A DNA stretch of 30,475 nt from Firmicutes bacterium UBA5388 (GCA_002409975.1 DHOO01000039.1:19834-50308), one strand, 5' to 3'. Positions 1-7,740 are shown, counted from the first letter of the stretch. The notes: a model not told the origin generated them from the letters alone. A program made the numbers and translations.

Positions 1-478
1 CTAAGGGGGTAATAACGTTAGTCGCATCTAGCCTCCCGCCCATTCCTACTTCAAAAATGGCCAGATCTACCTTTTCTTCAGCAAAATATTTAAAAGCCAA
101 TACAGCCCCTACCTCAAACTCAGTTGGGTGGCCAATCCTAGGGTCCATGGCAGCTTTATCAAGTATGGGTTGGACGTCGGTTACTAAATAAGCCAGTCTT
201 TCCGGCTTAATATTAACCCCATTAATCGACAGTCTTTCACAATACGAACTAAGATGAGGAGAGGTGAATCTACCTACCTTATACCCGGCCTCCCTCAACA
301 CCACGCTTACCATAGCAGTAGTTGAACCTTTGCCATTGGTTCCCGCAATATGGATTGAAGGGTAGGTCAGCTGAGGGTGATTAAAGATCTCTAGCAGAGC
401 CCTCATCCGATCAAGCCCTAACTTAATGCCATATTTATTACGAGTATGAATATATTCCAGAGCTTGTTCGTAGGTCAT
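1..478 (-). CDS. folC: Folylpolyglutamate synthase / dihydrofolate synthase, N-terminal part
   Basis: FolC adds glutamate to folates, and in bifunctional forms first makes dihydrofolate, using ATP in the cytoplasm. Only the first 159 codons are in the window; the gene runs off the left edge. The translation starts MTYEQALEYIHTRNKYGIKL and contains the Mur-ligase-type P-loop HIAGTNGKGST, then the folate-region segment RFTSPHLSSYCERLSING and the motif FEVGMGGRLDATN, all typical of FolC. I chose the ATG at 478 because AAGGG lies nine bases before it. An in-frame ATG at 487 touches that Shine-Dalgarno sequence and is less likely. A sigma-A-like promoter (507-535) and a terminator (564-591) lie upstream. 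Identification is firm; whether it is bifunctional cannot be judged from this fragment. Confidence 0.93.
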   Translation of the reverse strand, partial: MTYEQALEYIHTRNKYGIKLGLDRMRALLEIFNHPQLTYPSIHIAGTNGKGSTTAMVSVVLREAGYKVGRFTSPHLSSYCERLSINGVNIKPERLAYLVTDVQPILDKAAMDPRIGHPTEFEVGAVLAFKYFAEEKVDLAIFEVGMGGRLDATNVITPL

Positions 479-506
479 AACTAACATCCCTTCTTTTTAT
501 TATATC

Positions 507-535
507 ATTTTATCACAATCCCGCCTGTGGGTAAA
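507..535 (-). promoter_or_regulatory. Probable sigma-A promoter of folC
   Basis: Read on the minus strand, TTTACC (530-535) is separated by 17 bases from TAAAAT (507-512). A second -10-like TATAAT lies a few bases downstream. This is about 30 bases before the folC start and downstream of the terminator at 564-591. Confidence 0.55.
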
Positions 536-563
536 CTAAAGAAGGATATTAGAAAAGCAATTT

Positions 564-591
564 TAAAAAAACCCGTAAAAACCTACGGGTT
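564..591 (-). terminator. Intrinsic terminator upstream of folC
   Basis: On the minus strand, the arms AACCCGTA and TACGGGTT (584-591 and 570-577) form an 8-bp stem with a 6-base loop, followed by a run of T. It would stop minus-strand transcription coming through trmL from the lipid kinase gene before the folC promoter. There is no good T-run in the plus direction. Confidence 0.65.
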
Positions 592-645
592 ATAAATTAA
601 ATTACTTGTTACTCCTGTTAATTAACAAAAAAGAGCAATTAGGGA

Positions 646-674
646 TTGTCAAGGAAGTTCAAGAGGATTAAAAT
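646..674 (+). promoter_or_regulatory. Probable sigma-A promoter of trmL
   Basis: TTGTCA (646-651) and TAAAAT (669-674) are separated by exactly 17 bases, about 30 bases before the trmL start codon. The AAAGGAG ribosome binding site follows at about 690. Confidence 0.6.
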
Positions 675-703
675 TTAAAGACAGTACAAAAAAGGAGAAA
701 AAA

Positions 704-1168
704 ATGAATATCGTTCTGTTTCAACCAGAAATCCCGCAAAACACCGGAAACATCGCCCGTTTATGCGCTGCCACCAATAGTAAACTCCATCTAATCGAAC
801 CTTTTGGGTTTATCCTTGATGATCGACATTTACGCCGCGCCGGGCTGGATTATTGGTCTTTAGTAGAGGTCCAAACATACCTCGATTTTGAAGAATTTTC
901 CCTAGTAAACCAGGAAGGAAGATTTTTCTATCTGACCACAAAAGGTCAGCAATTTTATTATGAGGTTAATTTCCTCCCTAATGATTATCTAATTTTCGGA
1001 CCGGAAACCAGAGGGCTTCCTCCAGAGATCTTATCTTTAAATCCAAGCCATAACCTCCGCATACCGATGCGCCCTGAAGCCCGCTCTTTAAACCTTGCCA
1101 ACTCAGTAGCGATTGTTCTTTACGAAGCTCTTCGACAAATTAAGCCTCTCTGGCACAAGCCGATTTAA
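704..1168 (+). CDS. trmL: tRNA (cytidine(34)-2'-O)-methyltransferase TrmL
   Basis: TrmL (YibK family) 2'-O-methylates the wobble nucleotide of certain leucine tRNAs using S-adenosylmethionine. The 154-residue protein has the normal length of this minimal SPOUT enzyme. Visible signatures are the N-terminal LFQPEIPQNTGNIARLC, the RRAGLDYW segment, IFGPETRGLP, and the C-terminal trefoil-knot region with RIPM and RSLNLANSVAIVLYEALRQ. An AAAGGAG box sits eight bases before the ATG. This is one of few plus-strand genes here. It converges on the lipid kinase gene, and the two stop regions overlap by 29 bp. Confidence 0.93.
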   Translation: MNIVLFQPEIPQNTGNIARLCAATNSKLHLIEPFGFILDDRHLRRAGLDYWSLVEVQTYLDFEEFSLVNQEGRFFYLTTKGQQFYYEVNFLPNDYLIFGPETRGLPPEILSLNPSHNLRIPMRPEARSLNLANSVAIVLYEALRQIKPLWHKPI

Positions 1169-2075
1169 CTTCAGAAAGCATAAAAGTAGAGACTGGTTCA
1201 AACTTCCCACCTTTAATCAGGAGAGACTGGGGTAAAAGCGAGAAACGAAGTACGTTGTCCATTAATACTTCCCCGTCCAGCTGGTAATAAAGCGGGTGGT
1301 TACTTTCTACAGTAATATCCCGGCCTTTTAATAATTTAACTTTTTTCAAATTTTGGTGCCATCCCGCAACCACTAGGGGTAAACAGCATATAATCTCTAA
1401 AATATTCATTTTCTGTGCCGCGCAGACATCAAAGAAACCATCATCAATCCGGGCATCTGGATTAACTTTTATCCCGCCTCCATAGGTGGATGAGTTCGTA
1501 ACGGCCACTAACAAGCTATTAAATTCCATCACCAGTCCATCCACAGTTAATTTAACTTTCCGGGCTTTATAGGAAAAAAGGGTCTTAAAAACACTCAATA
1601 GATAAGCGGTCATGCCGCCGACATTACGAAACCCATTATTTACATTAAAGGCTACTTCTCCATCAAAACCAGCGCCGACAGAAGAAACAAAATACCGATT
1701 ATTAACTTGGCACAAATCAACCTTGCTTATTTCTCCCTCCATTATTTGGCGAACACCGGCTATAGGATCCTTAGGCATTTTAAGAGCGGCGGCAAAATCA
1801 TTCCCTGTTCCACAACAAAGAACACCTAATGGAATGGGATTTTCCGCCATCCCATTAACGACTTGATTGATCGTCCCATCTCCTCCGGCTACTAAAATTA
1901 AATCAAATCCTGCTTTAACAGCTTTTTGGGCAATCTCGGTAGCATGGTTTGGCTCTTTGGTCTCCTCTAAGTGGACATCACAATCATATTCTAACAGTGC
2001 CTTTAAAATTAGAGGTTTTGCTTTTTGCGCTCTACCACGACCGGCGATGGGATTCATGATCACCTTAACTTTCAA
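1140..2075 (-). CDS. YegS/DgkB-family lipid kinase (diacylglycerol kinase-like)
   Basis: Members of this soluble kinase family phosphorylate lipids, typically diacylglycerol to phosphatidic acid in Gram-positive DgkB, at the inner face of the membrane. The 311-residue protein shows the glycine-rich start NPIAGRGR, the nucleotide-binding GGDGT (residues 64-68), and GTGNDFA (89-95), all expected of the family; DDGFFDV is a later conserved segment. It begins with a TTG codon preceded by GGGGTGA. The position fits the conserved MKVKVIMNP start, and no better ATG exists. Palindromic element copy 1 lies 38 bp upstream. The exact lipid substrate cannot be read from the sequence. Confidence 0.88.
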   Translation of the reverse strand: MKVKVIMNPIAGRGRAQKAKPLILKALLEYDCDVHLEETKEPNHATEIAQKAVKAGFDLILVAGGDGTINQVVNGMAENPIPLGVLCCGTGNDFAAALKMPKDPIAGVRQIMEGEISKVDLCQVNNRYFVSSVGAGFDGEVAFNVNNGFRNVGGMTAYLLSVFKTLFSYKARKVKLTVDGLVMEFNSLLVAVTNSSTYGGGIKVNPDARIDDGFFDVCAAQKMNILEIICCLPLVVAGWHQNLKKVKLLKGRDITVESNHPLYYQLDGEVLMDNVLRFSLLPQSLLIKGGKFEPVSTFMLSEVKSACAREA

Positions 2076-2112
2076 TACATCACCCCAACATTCTGCTTAG
2101 TATGTAATGTTA

Positions 2113-2282
2113 AAGAATTGCATAATTGAAATACATCTCGTAGCTCGTCGCTCGTGATGAATGACAGCCAGCCTTTGTAGTTTTGGATTTCTTCATTTGA
2201 TAACCTTACGACTGAAGGTCTCAAAATCCGCAAGCGCTTTATTGCGGTTAAATGGGTGTCTATAGTAATTAGGTAATTTCCT
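2113..2282 (+). repeat. Palindromic intergenic element, copy 1 (170 bp)
   Basis: The left end AAGAATTGCATAATT and right end AATTAGGTAATTTCC are imperfect inverted repeats matching the ends of three other elements in the window. The right arm carries the shared GGTTAAAT box (2247-2254). The centre has a small CGCAA/TTGCG hairpin and an ACCTT/AAGGT hairpin, but is otherwise unlike the other copies. It fills most of the 335-bp gap between the lipid kinase gene and the NifU-like gene. No transposase is encoded. On the minus strand, one frame is open through the whole element. Confidence 0.72.
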
Positions 2283-2361
2283 CAATATGTAAAACTAGGA
2301 ATCGATGAATTCAATATTATTATCATAATCTTCATTGCAACAAAAAACAAGCTTAAAAATC

Positions 2362-2388
2362 AAAAACCGCCTTTTTTCGGCGGTTTTC
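2362..2388 (-). terminator. Intrinsic terminator after the NifU-like gene
   Basis: AAAACCGCC and GGCGGTTTT form a GC-rich 9-bp stem with a short loop. The T-rich tract TTTTTGATTTTTA follows in the minus direction. It lies 23 bp after the stop codon of the NifU-like gene. Confidence 0.82.
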
Positions 2389-2410
2389 GATCTATGCTAG
2401 AAAAGAAAAA

Positions 2411-2632
2411 TTAAACTGACTGCACACTCTTTACTTCAGGGATTTCTTCCTTTAATACTCTTTCGATCCCATTTTTCAAAGTCATCTGCGACATGGGGCA
2501 ACCAGAACATCTTCCTACTAATTTAACCTTAACCACACCTTCATTAGTAACATCAATTAATTCTACATCACCCCCATCGGCTTGTAGTGAAGGGCGAATT
2601 TTCCCTAAAACTTCTGCTACTCGTTCTTTCAT
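2411..2632 (-). CDS. NifU-like iron-sulfur cluster scaffold protein
   Basis: This 73-residue protein is a stand-alone NifU C-terminal domain, which holds or transfers a 4Fe-4S cluster. The start KIRPSLQADGGDVELIDV and the cluster-binding CSGCP motif (Cys42 and Cys45) are the hallmarks of the family. Six residues upstream an in-frame ATG (2650) would give an MRRRRS extension. However, those arginine codons are the AGGAGG ribosome binding site itself, placed correctly for the ATG at 2632, so I use the shorter form. A terminator follows. The gene lies downstream of hom, with a 143-bp gap. Confidence 0.9.
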   Translation of the reverse strand: MKERVAEVLGKIRPSLQADGGDVELIDVTNEGVVKVKLVGRCSGCPMSQMTLKNGIERVLKEEIPEVKSVQSV

Positions 2633-2775
2633 TGATCTTCTCCTCCTCATATTTCAAGCTGTTCTCAATCAAAGCTAATTACGTTATTACCCTAATTAAT
2701 TGTCTTAACACAAATTAGCCCCAATCAAAGTTTGGATTTATTATAACCCAAAGTAATTTCAATGTCATGGAAAGT

Positions 2776-4071
2776 TTATTTAAAAAGTCGTAATCTTAGT
2801 ATATCCGGACGCACAAAATCAAACTCCTTTATTTCGCTTAAGGCCTTAAACATTGCTTTTTCCGGTGCTTCATGGGTAAGTAATACAATTGGAACATAAT
2901 TCTTTTCTCCATGGGTTTCTAATTGAACCATCGAAGAAATGGAAATTCCATACTTACCAAAAACGCCGGAAATTTTTGAAAGAATCCCCGGTTGGTCTAA
3001 AGTAAAAAGTCGAAGATAATAGCGGTTGGAAATTTCATCTAACGAAAAAAGAGCAACATTTTTCTCCGGATTAATCGGCTGTTGTAAACCTTTTTTCCGC
3101 CGAGGAAAGTCTCTCGAAAGATCAGCGATATCACTGATAATTGCGCTAGCAGTAGGCAGTTGACCTGCTCCCGGTCCATAGAACATCGTATCCCCAACAT
3201 AATTTCCAGTGACAAAAATAGCATTAAGCTCATTATTTACTGCCGCTAACAAATGTTCCTTCGGAACCAAGGTCGGATGAACCCGTAGGTCAATCTTTTT
3301 ACCATTAAAACGGCAGATCGCCAGTAACTTAATAACATAACCAAAACTCTTCGCAAAATTTATGTCCAAAGTGGTCAGTTCAGCGATCCCTTCCGCCGGA
3401 ATCGCATTAAAATCAACAAAGCCACCGGAAGCTAAGGAAGCTAAAATTGTAAGTTTATGGGCGGCATCGCCTCCACCTACATCTAATGTGGGATCAGCCT
3501 CAGCAAATCCTTTGGCTTGCGCTTCCTGCAAAGCCTCCGCAAACCCTAACTCCTCCTGATGCATACGAGTTAATATATAATTAGAGGTTCCATTTACGAT
3601 CCCATAAATACTAAGGATCTTATTGCCAACTAACCCTTCTTTGAGACTTTTGATAATCGGGATTCCTCCCCCGACACTTGCTTCAAATAATAGCTCTACT
3701 CCATACTCTTGGGCTTGTTCAAGGAGTTCCTTCCCCTTAATGGCAATTAAAGCTTTGTTGGCAGTCACTACATGTTTCCCGGCAGCCAGCGCTCTCATAA
3801 CTAGGGAAAAAGCCGGTTCCACCCCACCAATCGTTTCCACAATAATATCAATTTCCGGATCAGTGACCAATTCATTAAAATCAGTAGTAGTTATTACTCC
3901 CTCGAAGTTCAGCCCACGCTCCCGCTCCCAATCAAGATCCACTGCTATCTGCAAACGAAACTGTACACCAGTCCGTTCCGTTAGAAGATTACCCTGTTCC
4001 AAAAGGATTTTGGCCACCCCGGTCCCAACCACCCCTAAACCAAGAATTCCAATTTTAACCTCTTTTTCCAT
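2776..4071 (-). CDS. hom: Homoserine dehydrogenase with C-terminal ACT domain
   Basis: Hom reduces aspartate semialdehyde to homoserine with NAD(P)H, at the branch to threonine and methionine. The 431-residue length is normal for the regulated form. The N-terminal dinucleotide fold shows GILGLGVVGTG (residues 8-18). VTANK holds the conserved Lys106, and the catalytic segment ADPTLDVGGGDAAHK includes Lys206. From about residue 350 an ACT domain (YYLRLFTLDQPGILSKISG) suggests feedback control by an amino acid, usually threonine. The gene is preceded by a T-box leader and a sigma-A-like promoter, so expression should also respond to tRNA charging. No frameshift or missing key residue is visible. 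Confidence 0.96.
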   Translation of the reverse strand: MEKEVKIGILGLGVVGTGVAKILLEQGNLLTERTGVQFRLQIAVDLDWERERGLNFEGVITTTDFNELVTDPEIDIIVETIGGVEPAFSLVMRALAAGKHVVTANKALIAIKGKELLEQAQEYGVELLFEASVGGGIPIIKSLKEGLVGNKILSIYGIVNGTSNYILTRMHQEELGFAEALQEAQAKGFAEADPTLDVGGGDAAHKLTILASLASGGFVDFNAIPAEGIAELTTLDINFAKSFGYVIKLLAICRFNGKKIDLRVHPTLVPKEHLLAAVNNELNAIFVTGNYVGDTMFYGPGAGQLPTASAIISDIADLSRDFPRRKKGLQQPINPEKNVALFSLDEISNRYYLRLFTLDQPGILSKISGVFGKYGISISSMVQLETHGEKNYVPIVLLTHEAPEKAMFKALSEIKEFDFVRPDILRLRLFK

Positions 4072-4111
4072 TTACAATCACCCCTGCCTTCTTAATTCAA
4101 AACGATATAAA

Positions 4112-4371
4112 AAACAAAAAACTCCGTCCGAGCAAGGACGAAGAGTTCCGCGTTTCCACCTTTCTTCACTAGTGAATTTTAAAAACCAAAAAAACTTCAC
4201 CAGCACACTTTGTTGGCTGTAACGTTGCCACCGTGCTGCTTGTCTTCACAGCCGCTCCGGGGTGGTCTTCTTCCAGGAACCTACCAGGCGGCTTCCAGCT
4301 CATAACCACCTGTCTCTGTTGAAGGTTATTCCAGAGTACTCTTCCCTTCATCACATTAAAAATAATACATT
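4112..4371 (-). promoter_or_regulatory. T-box riboswitch controlling hom, probably threonine-specific
   Basis: The gap of about 350 bases before hom holds a full-length T-box leader. Read on the minus strand, the T-box sequence AAGGTGGAAACGCG (4149-4162) is followed by the terminator half ACTCTTCGTCC, its partner GGACGGAGT (4121-4146) and a T-run. The upstream part has the stem I features GGGAAGAGTA near 4340 and a CAGGTGG/CCGCCTG stem. A candidate specifier triplet, ACC for threonine, lies at 4264-4266 inside GAAGACCACCCC; a second ACC follows directly, so the register is ambiguous. Uncharged tRNA should favour the antiterminator and allow hom transcription. The T-box call is strong; the specificity is inferred. 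Confidence 0.9.
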
Positions 4372-4377
4372 AAAATC

Positions 4378-4406
4378 AGCATATCATTGGTAGAATGGAA
4401 AGTCAA
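4378..4406 (-). promoter_or_regulatory. Sigma-A promoter of the T-box-hom transcript
   Basis: Read on the minus strand, TTGACT (4401-4406) and TATGCT (4378-4383) are separated by exactly 17 bases. This puts the transcript start near 4371, just before the stem I sequences of the T-box leader. Confidence 0.7.
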
Positions 4407-4423
4407 TCATAGAAATAAAGAAT

Positions 4424-5491
4424 TTAGAGCTGAAATTTAAAAGTTATACCCTGTAGCCTGGTAGGAGTATCCAGACTAAAAAAGAAAATTAACTCACCAT
4501 ACTTTAAGGCCAGTCCCAAACCATAATTCTTAAAAACCGGATTCACACTGGTAACAAGCTTAACCTGGCCCAAAGGTTGCTGGTATCCACATAAAAAATC
4601 TTGAATCTCACCCCCATAATAGGTTTCAAAAGTAAAAGACCCGCCATAACTCCACGTATATAATAATTGAGCCTTTACTGCTAAAGGCAGACTCAAATAC
4701 TTTGCTCCTTCGCTTTCAAACTCCTTAATCGTTATCGGACCGATACTCCCTCCCTCGGTGTCAACCCTTCCATTCTCTTGCAGCAATTTGGGGAAATAGA
4801 CCCAACCCGGTAAATTTAGAAGGTTTAGGTATAGATCTAAACCGTTCTGCTTAAAGCACAGCTCCCAACTCAAACCCAACCCCCAGCCCCAGGGATTTTC
4901 CGCGTCAGACCATTCTCTTCGATAACAACCATATACTTCGTAATCCTTTGAACCATTAATCTTTTTTTTAATCAGTCCCTGTCCCGCCATATTTATTTTT
5001 AAATAATCATAGCAGGTAAAAATGTCACCTCGAAGAGCGATCAGTAAACTATCACCGTACCATCTTGTAGCGACATAGGTTCCTAATAGTGAGTAGTCAA
5101 TATTGCTTCCCGCCAGATCATAGTTTTTTTTAACCGGTGAAAAAGTCGGGTTATTATAATCTTGGTAAAAACGAAGGGTTTGACCGGTCACTTGGATAAA
5201 ATCAGCTTTACGAAAGGTAAACCCTAAGCTGAGCGTCTCTCTTTTCCAAAGAGGTAAAGAGAGAAAAATACTGTTTTTGGATAAAAAGTCCCGAGAGATG
5301 CTAATCTTTTCACCCTCAGAAAGCTCTTCTCCAATCTCTTTCAAAGTAAAACCCATCGGGAATAAGTTGTTTTCTCCTTGAATCTCTAAATGAAACTTAT
5401 CCGTTCGACCAGGATCGGTCCTTGCTAAACAGGGAGAAAGAGAAAAACAAAACAAAAAGAGTAAAAGTAAATTAGTAGCAATCGCCTTCAT
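4424..5491 (-). CDS. Secreted beta-rich protein, possible outer-membrane barrel
   Basis: I do not recognise a named family. The 355-residue protein starts with a clear signal peptide: MKAI, then a hydrophobic LLLLFLFCF core, with a likely cut after CLA-R near residue 24. The rest is rich in aromatic residues and glycine, with alternating polar and hydrophobic stretches such as YLSLPLAVKAQLLYTW and FETYYGG, and it ends GITFKFQL. This resembles transmembrane beta-barrel proteins and their terminal aromatic signal. It lies 58 bp after the Ig-repeat lipoprotein gene, with a strong hairpin in the gap, and AAAAGGA precedes the ATG. If it is a barrel, the organism has an outer membrane. A periplasmic or cell-surface beta-sandwich is the alternative. 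Confidence 0.6.
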   Translation of the reverse strand: MKAIATNLLLLFLFCFSLSPCLARTDPGRTDKFHLEIQGENNLFPMGFTLKEIGEELSEGEKISISRDFLSKNSIFLSLPLWKRETLSLGFTFRKADFIQVTGQTLRFYQDYNNPTFSPVKKNYDLAGSNIDYSLLGTYVATRWYGDSLLIALRGDIFTCYDYLKINMAGQGLIKKKINGSKDYEVYGCYRREWSDAENPWGWGLGLSWELCFKQNGLDLYLNLLNLPGWVYFPKLLQENGRVDTEGGSIGPITIKEFESEGAKYLSLPLAVKAQLLYTWSYGGSFTFETYYGGEIQDFLCGYQQPLGQVKLVTSVNPVFKNYGLGLALKYGELIFFFSLDTPTRLQGITFKFQL

Positions 5492-5506
5492 CTTTTTTCC
5501 TTTTCA

Positions 5507-5534
5507 GAGGCTGCCCCACAACGAGGGCAGCCTC
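5507..5534 (-). other. Perfect 10-bp GC-rich hairpin just before a ribosome binding site
   Basis: GAGGCTGCCC and GGGCAGCCTC pair perfectly around an 8-base loop. In the minus direction the hairpin is followed at once by the AAAAGGA ribosome binding site of the barrel-like gene, with no T-run. In the plus direction there is also no convincing T-run. It could be an RNA processing or stability element between the two genes, or a weak terminator. Confidence 0.65.
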
Positions 5535-5549
5535 ATATTTCTTAATGTC

Positions 5550-7613
5550 TTAGAAAGTTTCGGAAGTACCATCATGATATTTTACCATAGGAACTTTAAA
5601 GGTCTTATGCAAACAAATCTCGCCTACCTCCACTCCTTTGACCAATACATTTCCGGAAAGAGTATCAAGAGTTCCTACATCCAAATCGCCAAACCCATTA
5701 TCATATAAAAATCCAGGTGTAAAACCAAGATTCATATTAAGCTGCGCTGGACCCCAGTCGCTAATGATTCCAATCTTAATCTCTGACTCATTGGCACTTG
5801 TAGCATTTAGGCTAATCTTACGCTGAACTCCATCCGAAGTAAGATCATAACCAACATTTACCCTAAATTTTTTAAATGCCGTCTCTTCAAATCTTAGCGT
5901 TCCGGCAAGTTGGTTGTTTACTTCATTACAAAGTGTTCCGCTAAAATAAAGTTCAACACCGGGCCAGTTGCTTGCGGTATACTGGTCACTAAAGTTGAAG
6001 GTAGCGGCGTTCTTAAGCTCAAGTTTAAACGTGCCCGCCAACAGTAAATCCGATGCTCGATCAGCCAATGATCCGTTTACCGTCAACTTGTTGGGGACAA
6101 GATCACAAGCGTATCCTTCGAACAACGGTTTACCTGCCAGAGATTCGTTGGCTACATAGGTTAAACGAACCTCCCCATCAATAACCGCTTCGGGAGTGGT
6201 AAAGGTTCCAACGAAAGAATCCTCTTTATTCTGATCAAAAAGGAACCTTACTGTTCCATCAAAAGCATACGCTCCACCGTTATAAGTAAAGTTGCCACTA
6301 GCATTTCCTGTGGTCTCGACCATTATATAATCGTATTCCAGATAAGTTTCATCATATTCTTCATCATAATACTCTTCCTCGATTATCATCATTTGAGTCG
6401 AGTCCCCGACTAGTTGCAAGGCGCCACTGGGACCGTTGGCGATAGCAAAATTAATCTGATACTCTGAGTGCCCGCTATATGCCTTTCCCGGTTCAGGTTC
6501 GGAAAGATTCAAGCTGGGCTGTATAAGCATACCTTCGTAGGTATCAGTCTCATCATCAGCTTTCTTATACCGAAGATCGAAAGTAAAGTGATCGTTTTCA
6601 CCTACAACTTCACGTGTTACCATAAGCGTCCAGGTTCCAAAAACAACCCTCTCAAAGGTTCCATCCTCATAAGCCCAATCCTCTGTTATATAGGTCCAAG
6701 TGCCTTCATAGGGAGTATCGGACGCGCCCCCTCCCCAAATTATTTCCCATAATCCTTCTTCTGTATACCGTCCCGGTTCAACATAAAAGAGCTCTTTCCG
6801 CATAACCTGGTCAATAGTTTCTTCAAAAACAAAAGCAATAATCCCCGCGCTTGGCATCAACTGATTATTTAATATCTTCGCTAAACGCGGACTCTGAACA
6901 AAATTAGCCCACGCAGTCTGGGAATCAGCCACCAATTGTTCACCAGCTAGTGCTATACAAAATGACCCTGTAGAAATTTGTACTGAAACTTGCTTCTCTT
7001 TGTCACCAGCCTTACAGACTACCATACATTTTCCCTCGGTTTCACCTGCTGTAAATAAGCCGGTTTCATCAATTGTACCCATGCCAGCAAGATCTACTGA
7101 CCAGGTAAAGTCGATATTTTCCATTTCATTTCCTTTTTGATCTAACCCTTTTGCCATAAACTGCTGGGTTTTGGTTGGTGCAACCATAACGCCAGCAACG
7201 CCTACGTCGCTAGGTGTATTTACTTGGATAGATGTTAATTGCCGAAGCCCGACATGAACTGAAACGCGTCTGACAATTCCTTTAGCTTCGCAGATCACCT
7301 CGTACTCTCCCTCATTATCGTCGGCAGTAAATAAGCCTTCGCTAATTGTACCAGCCTCAGTAGTATCTACCGACCACTTGAAAGTGATTCCCTTCATTTC
7401 CTTTCCTTTCTGGTCAAAACCTTTAGCCGTAAACTGCTGGGTTCCTTTTGGCGCAACTACAACACCCGTTACTTTCTCAACGCTAGGTGTACTTACTTGG
7501 AGTGATGTTAATTTAGGAGTATAACCGGAAGGAGATTTAGACTTCCCGCAGCCCGCCAAGAATAATAAAATTAAAACAAGAGGTAAAATCCGGTAGAACC
7601 TTTTCTTTACCAT
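5550..7613 (-). CDS. Lipoprotein with two tandem Ig-like (BIG2-type) repeats
   Basis: The 687-residue protein has a lipoprotein signal: MVKKRFYR, a hydrophobic stretch, then the lipobox LAGC with the lipidated Cys22. Two clear tandem repeats follow, at about residues 33-122 and 125-213. Each runs LTSLQV or LTSIQV, STPS or NTPS, a VVAP or MVAP strand, TQQF, DQKG and WSVD, ending in GLFTA and a CEAKG or CKAGD strand; this is the pattern of bacterial Ig-like group 2 domains. The remaining 470 residues are acidic and beta-rich and match nothing I know. The start has GGAGG upstream. It is probably co-transcribed with the barrel-like gene that follows. The likely role is a surface or periplasmic anchored structural or binding protein. 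Confidence 0.75.
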   Translation of the reverse strand: MVKKRFYRILPLVLILLFLAGCGKSKSPSGYTPKLTSLQVSTPSVEKVTGVVVAPKGTQQFTAKGFDQKGKEMKGITFKWSVDTTEAGTISEGLFTADDNEGEYEVICEAKGIVRRVSVHVGLRQLTSIQVNTPSDVGVAGVMVAPTKTQQFMAKGLDQKGNEMENIDFTWSVDLAGMGTIDETGLFTAGETEGKCMVVCKAGDKEKQVSVQISTGSFCIALAGEQLVADSQTAWANFVQSPRLAKILNNQLMPSAGIIAFVFEETIDQVMRKELFYVEPGRYTEEGLWEIIWGGGASDTPYEGTWTYITEDWAYEDGTFERVVFGTWTLMVTREVVGENDHFTFDLRYKKADDETDTYEGMLIQPSLNLSEPEPGKAYSGHSEYQINFAIANGPSGALQLVGDSTQMMIIEEEYYDEEYDETYLEYDYIMVETTGNASGNFTYNGGAYAFDGTVRFLFDQNKEDSFVGTFTTPEAVIDGEVRLTYVANESLAGKPLFEGYACDLVPNKLTVNGSLADRASDLLLAGTFKLELKNAATFNFSDQYTASNWPGVELYFSGTLCNEVNNQLAGTLRFEETAFKKFRVNVGYDLTSDGVQRKISLNATSANESEIKIGIISDWGPAQLNMNLGFTPGFLYDNGFGDLDVGTLDTLSGNVLVKGVEVGEICLHKTFKVPMVKYHDGTSETF

Positions 7614-7641
7614 TAAACTATTCCTCCTTTTTTTACATTAA

Positions 7642-7740
7642 GGAATTGCATAAGATTTACCCACAAAATATTGATAGCTAAATAAAGTCAATCACTATCT
7701 ATTGTGGTTAAATGGATGCCTAGGGTAATTATGTAACTCC
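7642..7740 (+). repeat. Palindromic intergenic element, copy 2 (99 bp)
   Basis: The left end GGAATTGCATAA and right end AATTATGTAACTCC are imperfect inverted repeats of the shared family. The inner arms ATTTACCCAC (7655-7664) and GTGGTTAAAT (7704-7713) pair at nine of ten positions, continuing into GATAG/CTATC. The whole element can therefore fold into one long interrupted hairpin. It lies 29 bp upstream of the lipoprotein start codon and just beyond the terminator of ytxC. Confidence 0.75.

Noticed and set aside
3623..4222. A 199-codon plus-strand frame opposite hom
   Set aside because: It is the reverse of a well-supported gene and its T-box leader, with no start site and no recognisable product.
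4169..4354. A 61-codon open frame on the minus strand upstream of hom
   Set aside because: It lies wholly inside the T-box leader, whose conserved motifs explain the sequence; the region is structured RNA, not a gene.
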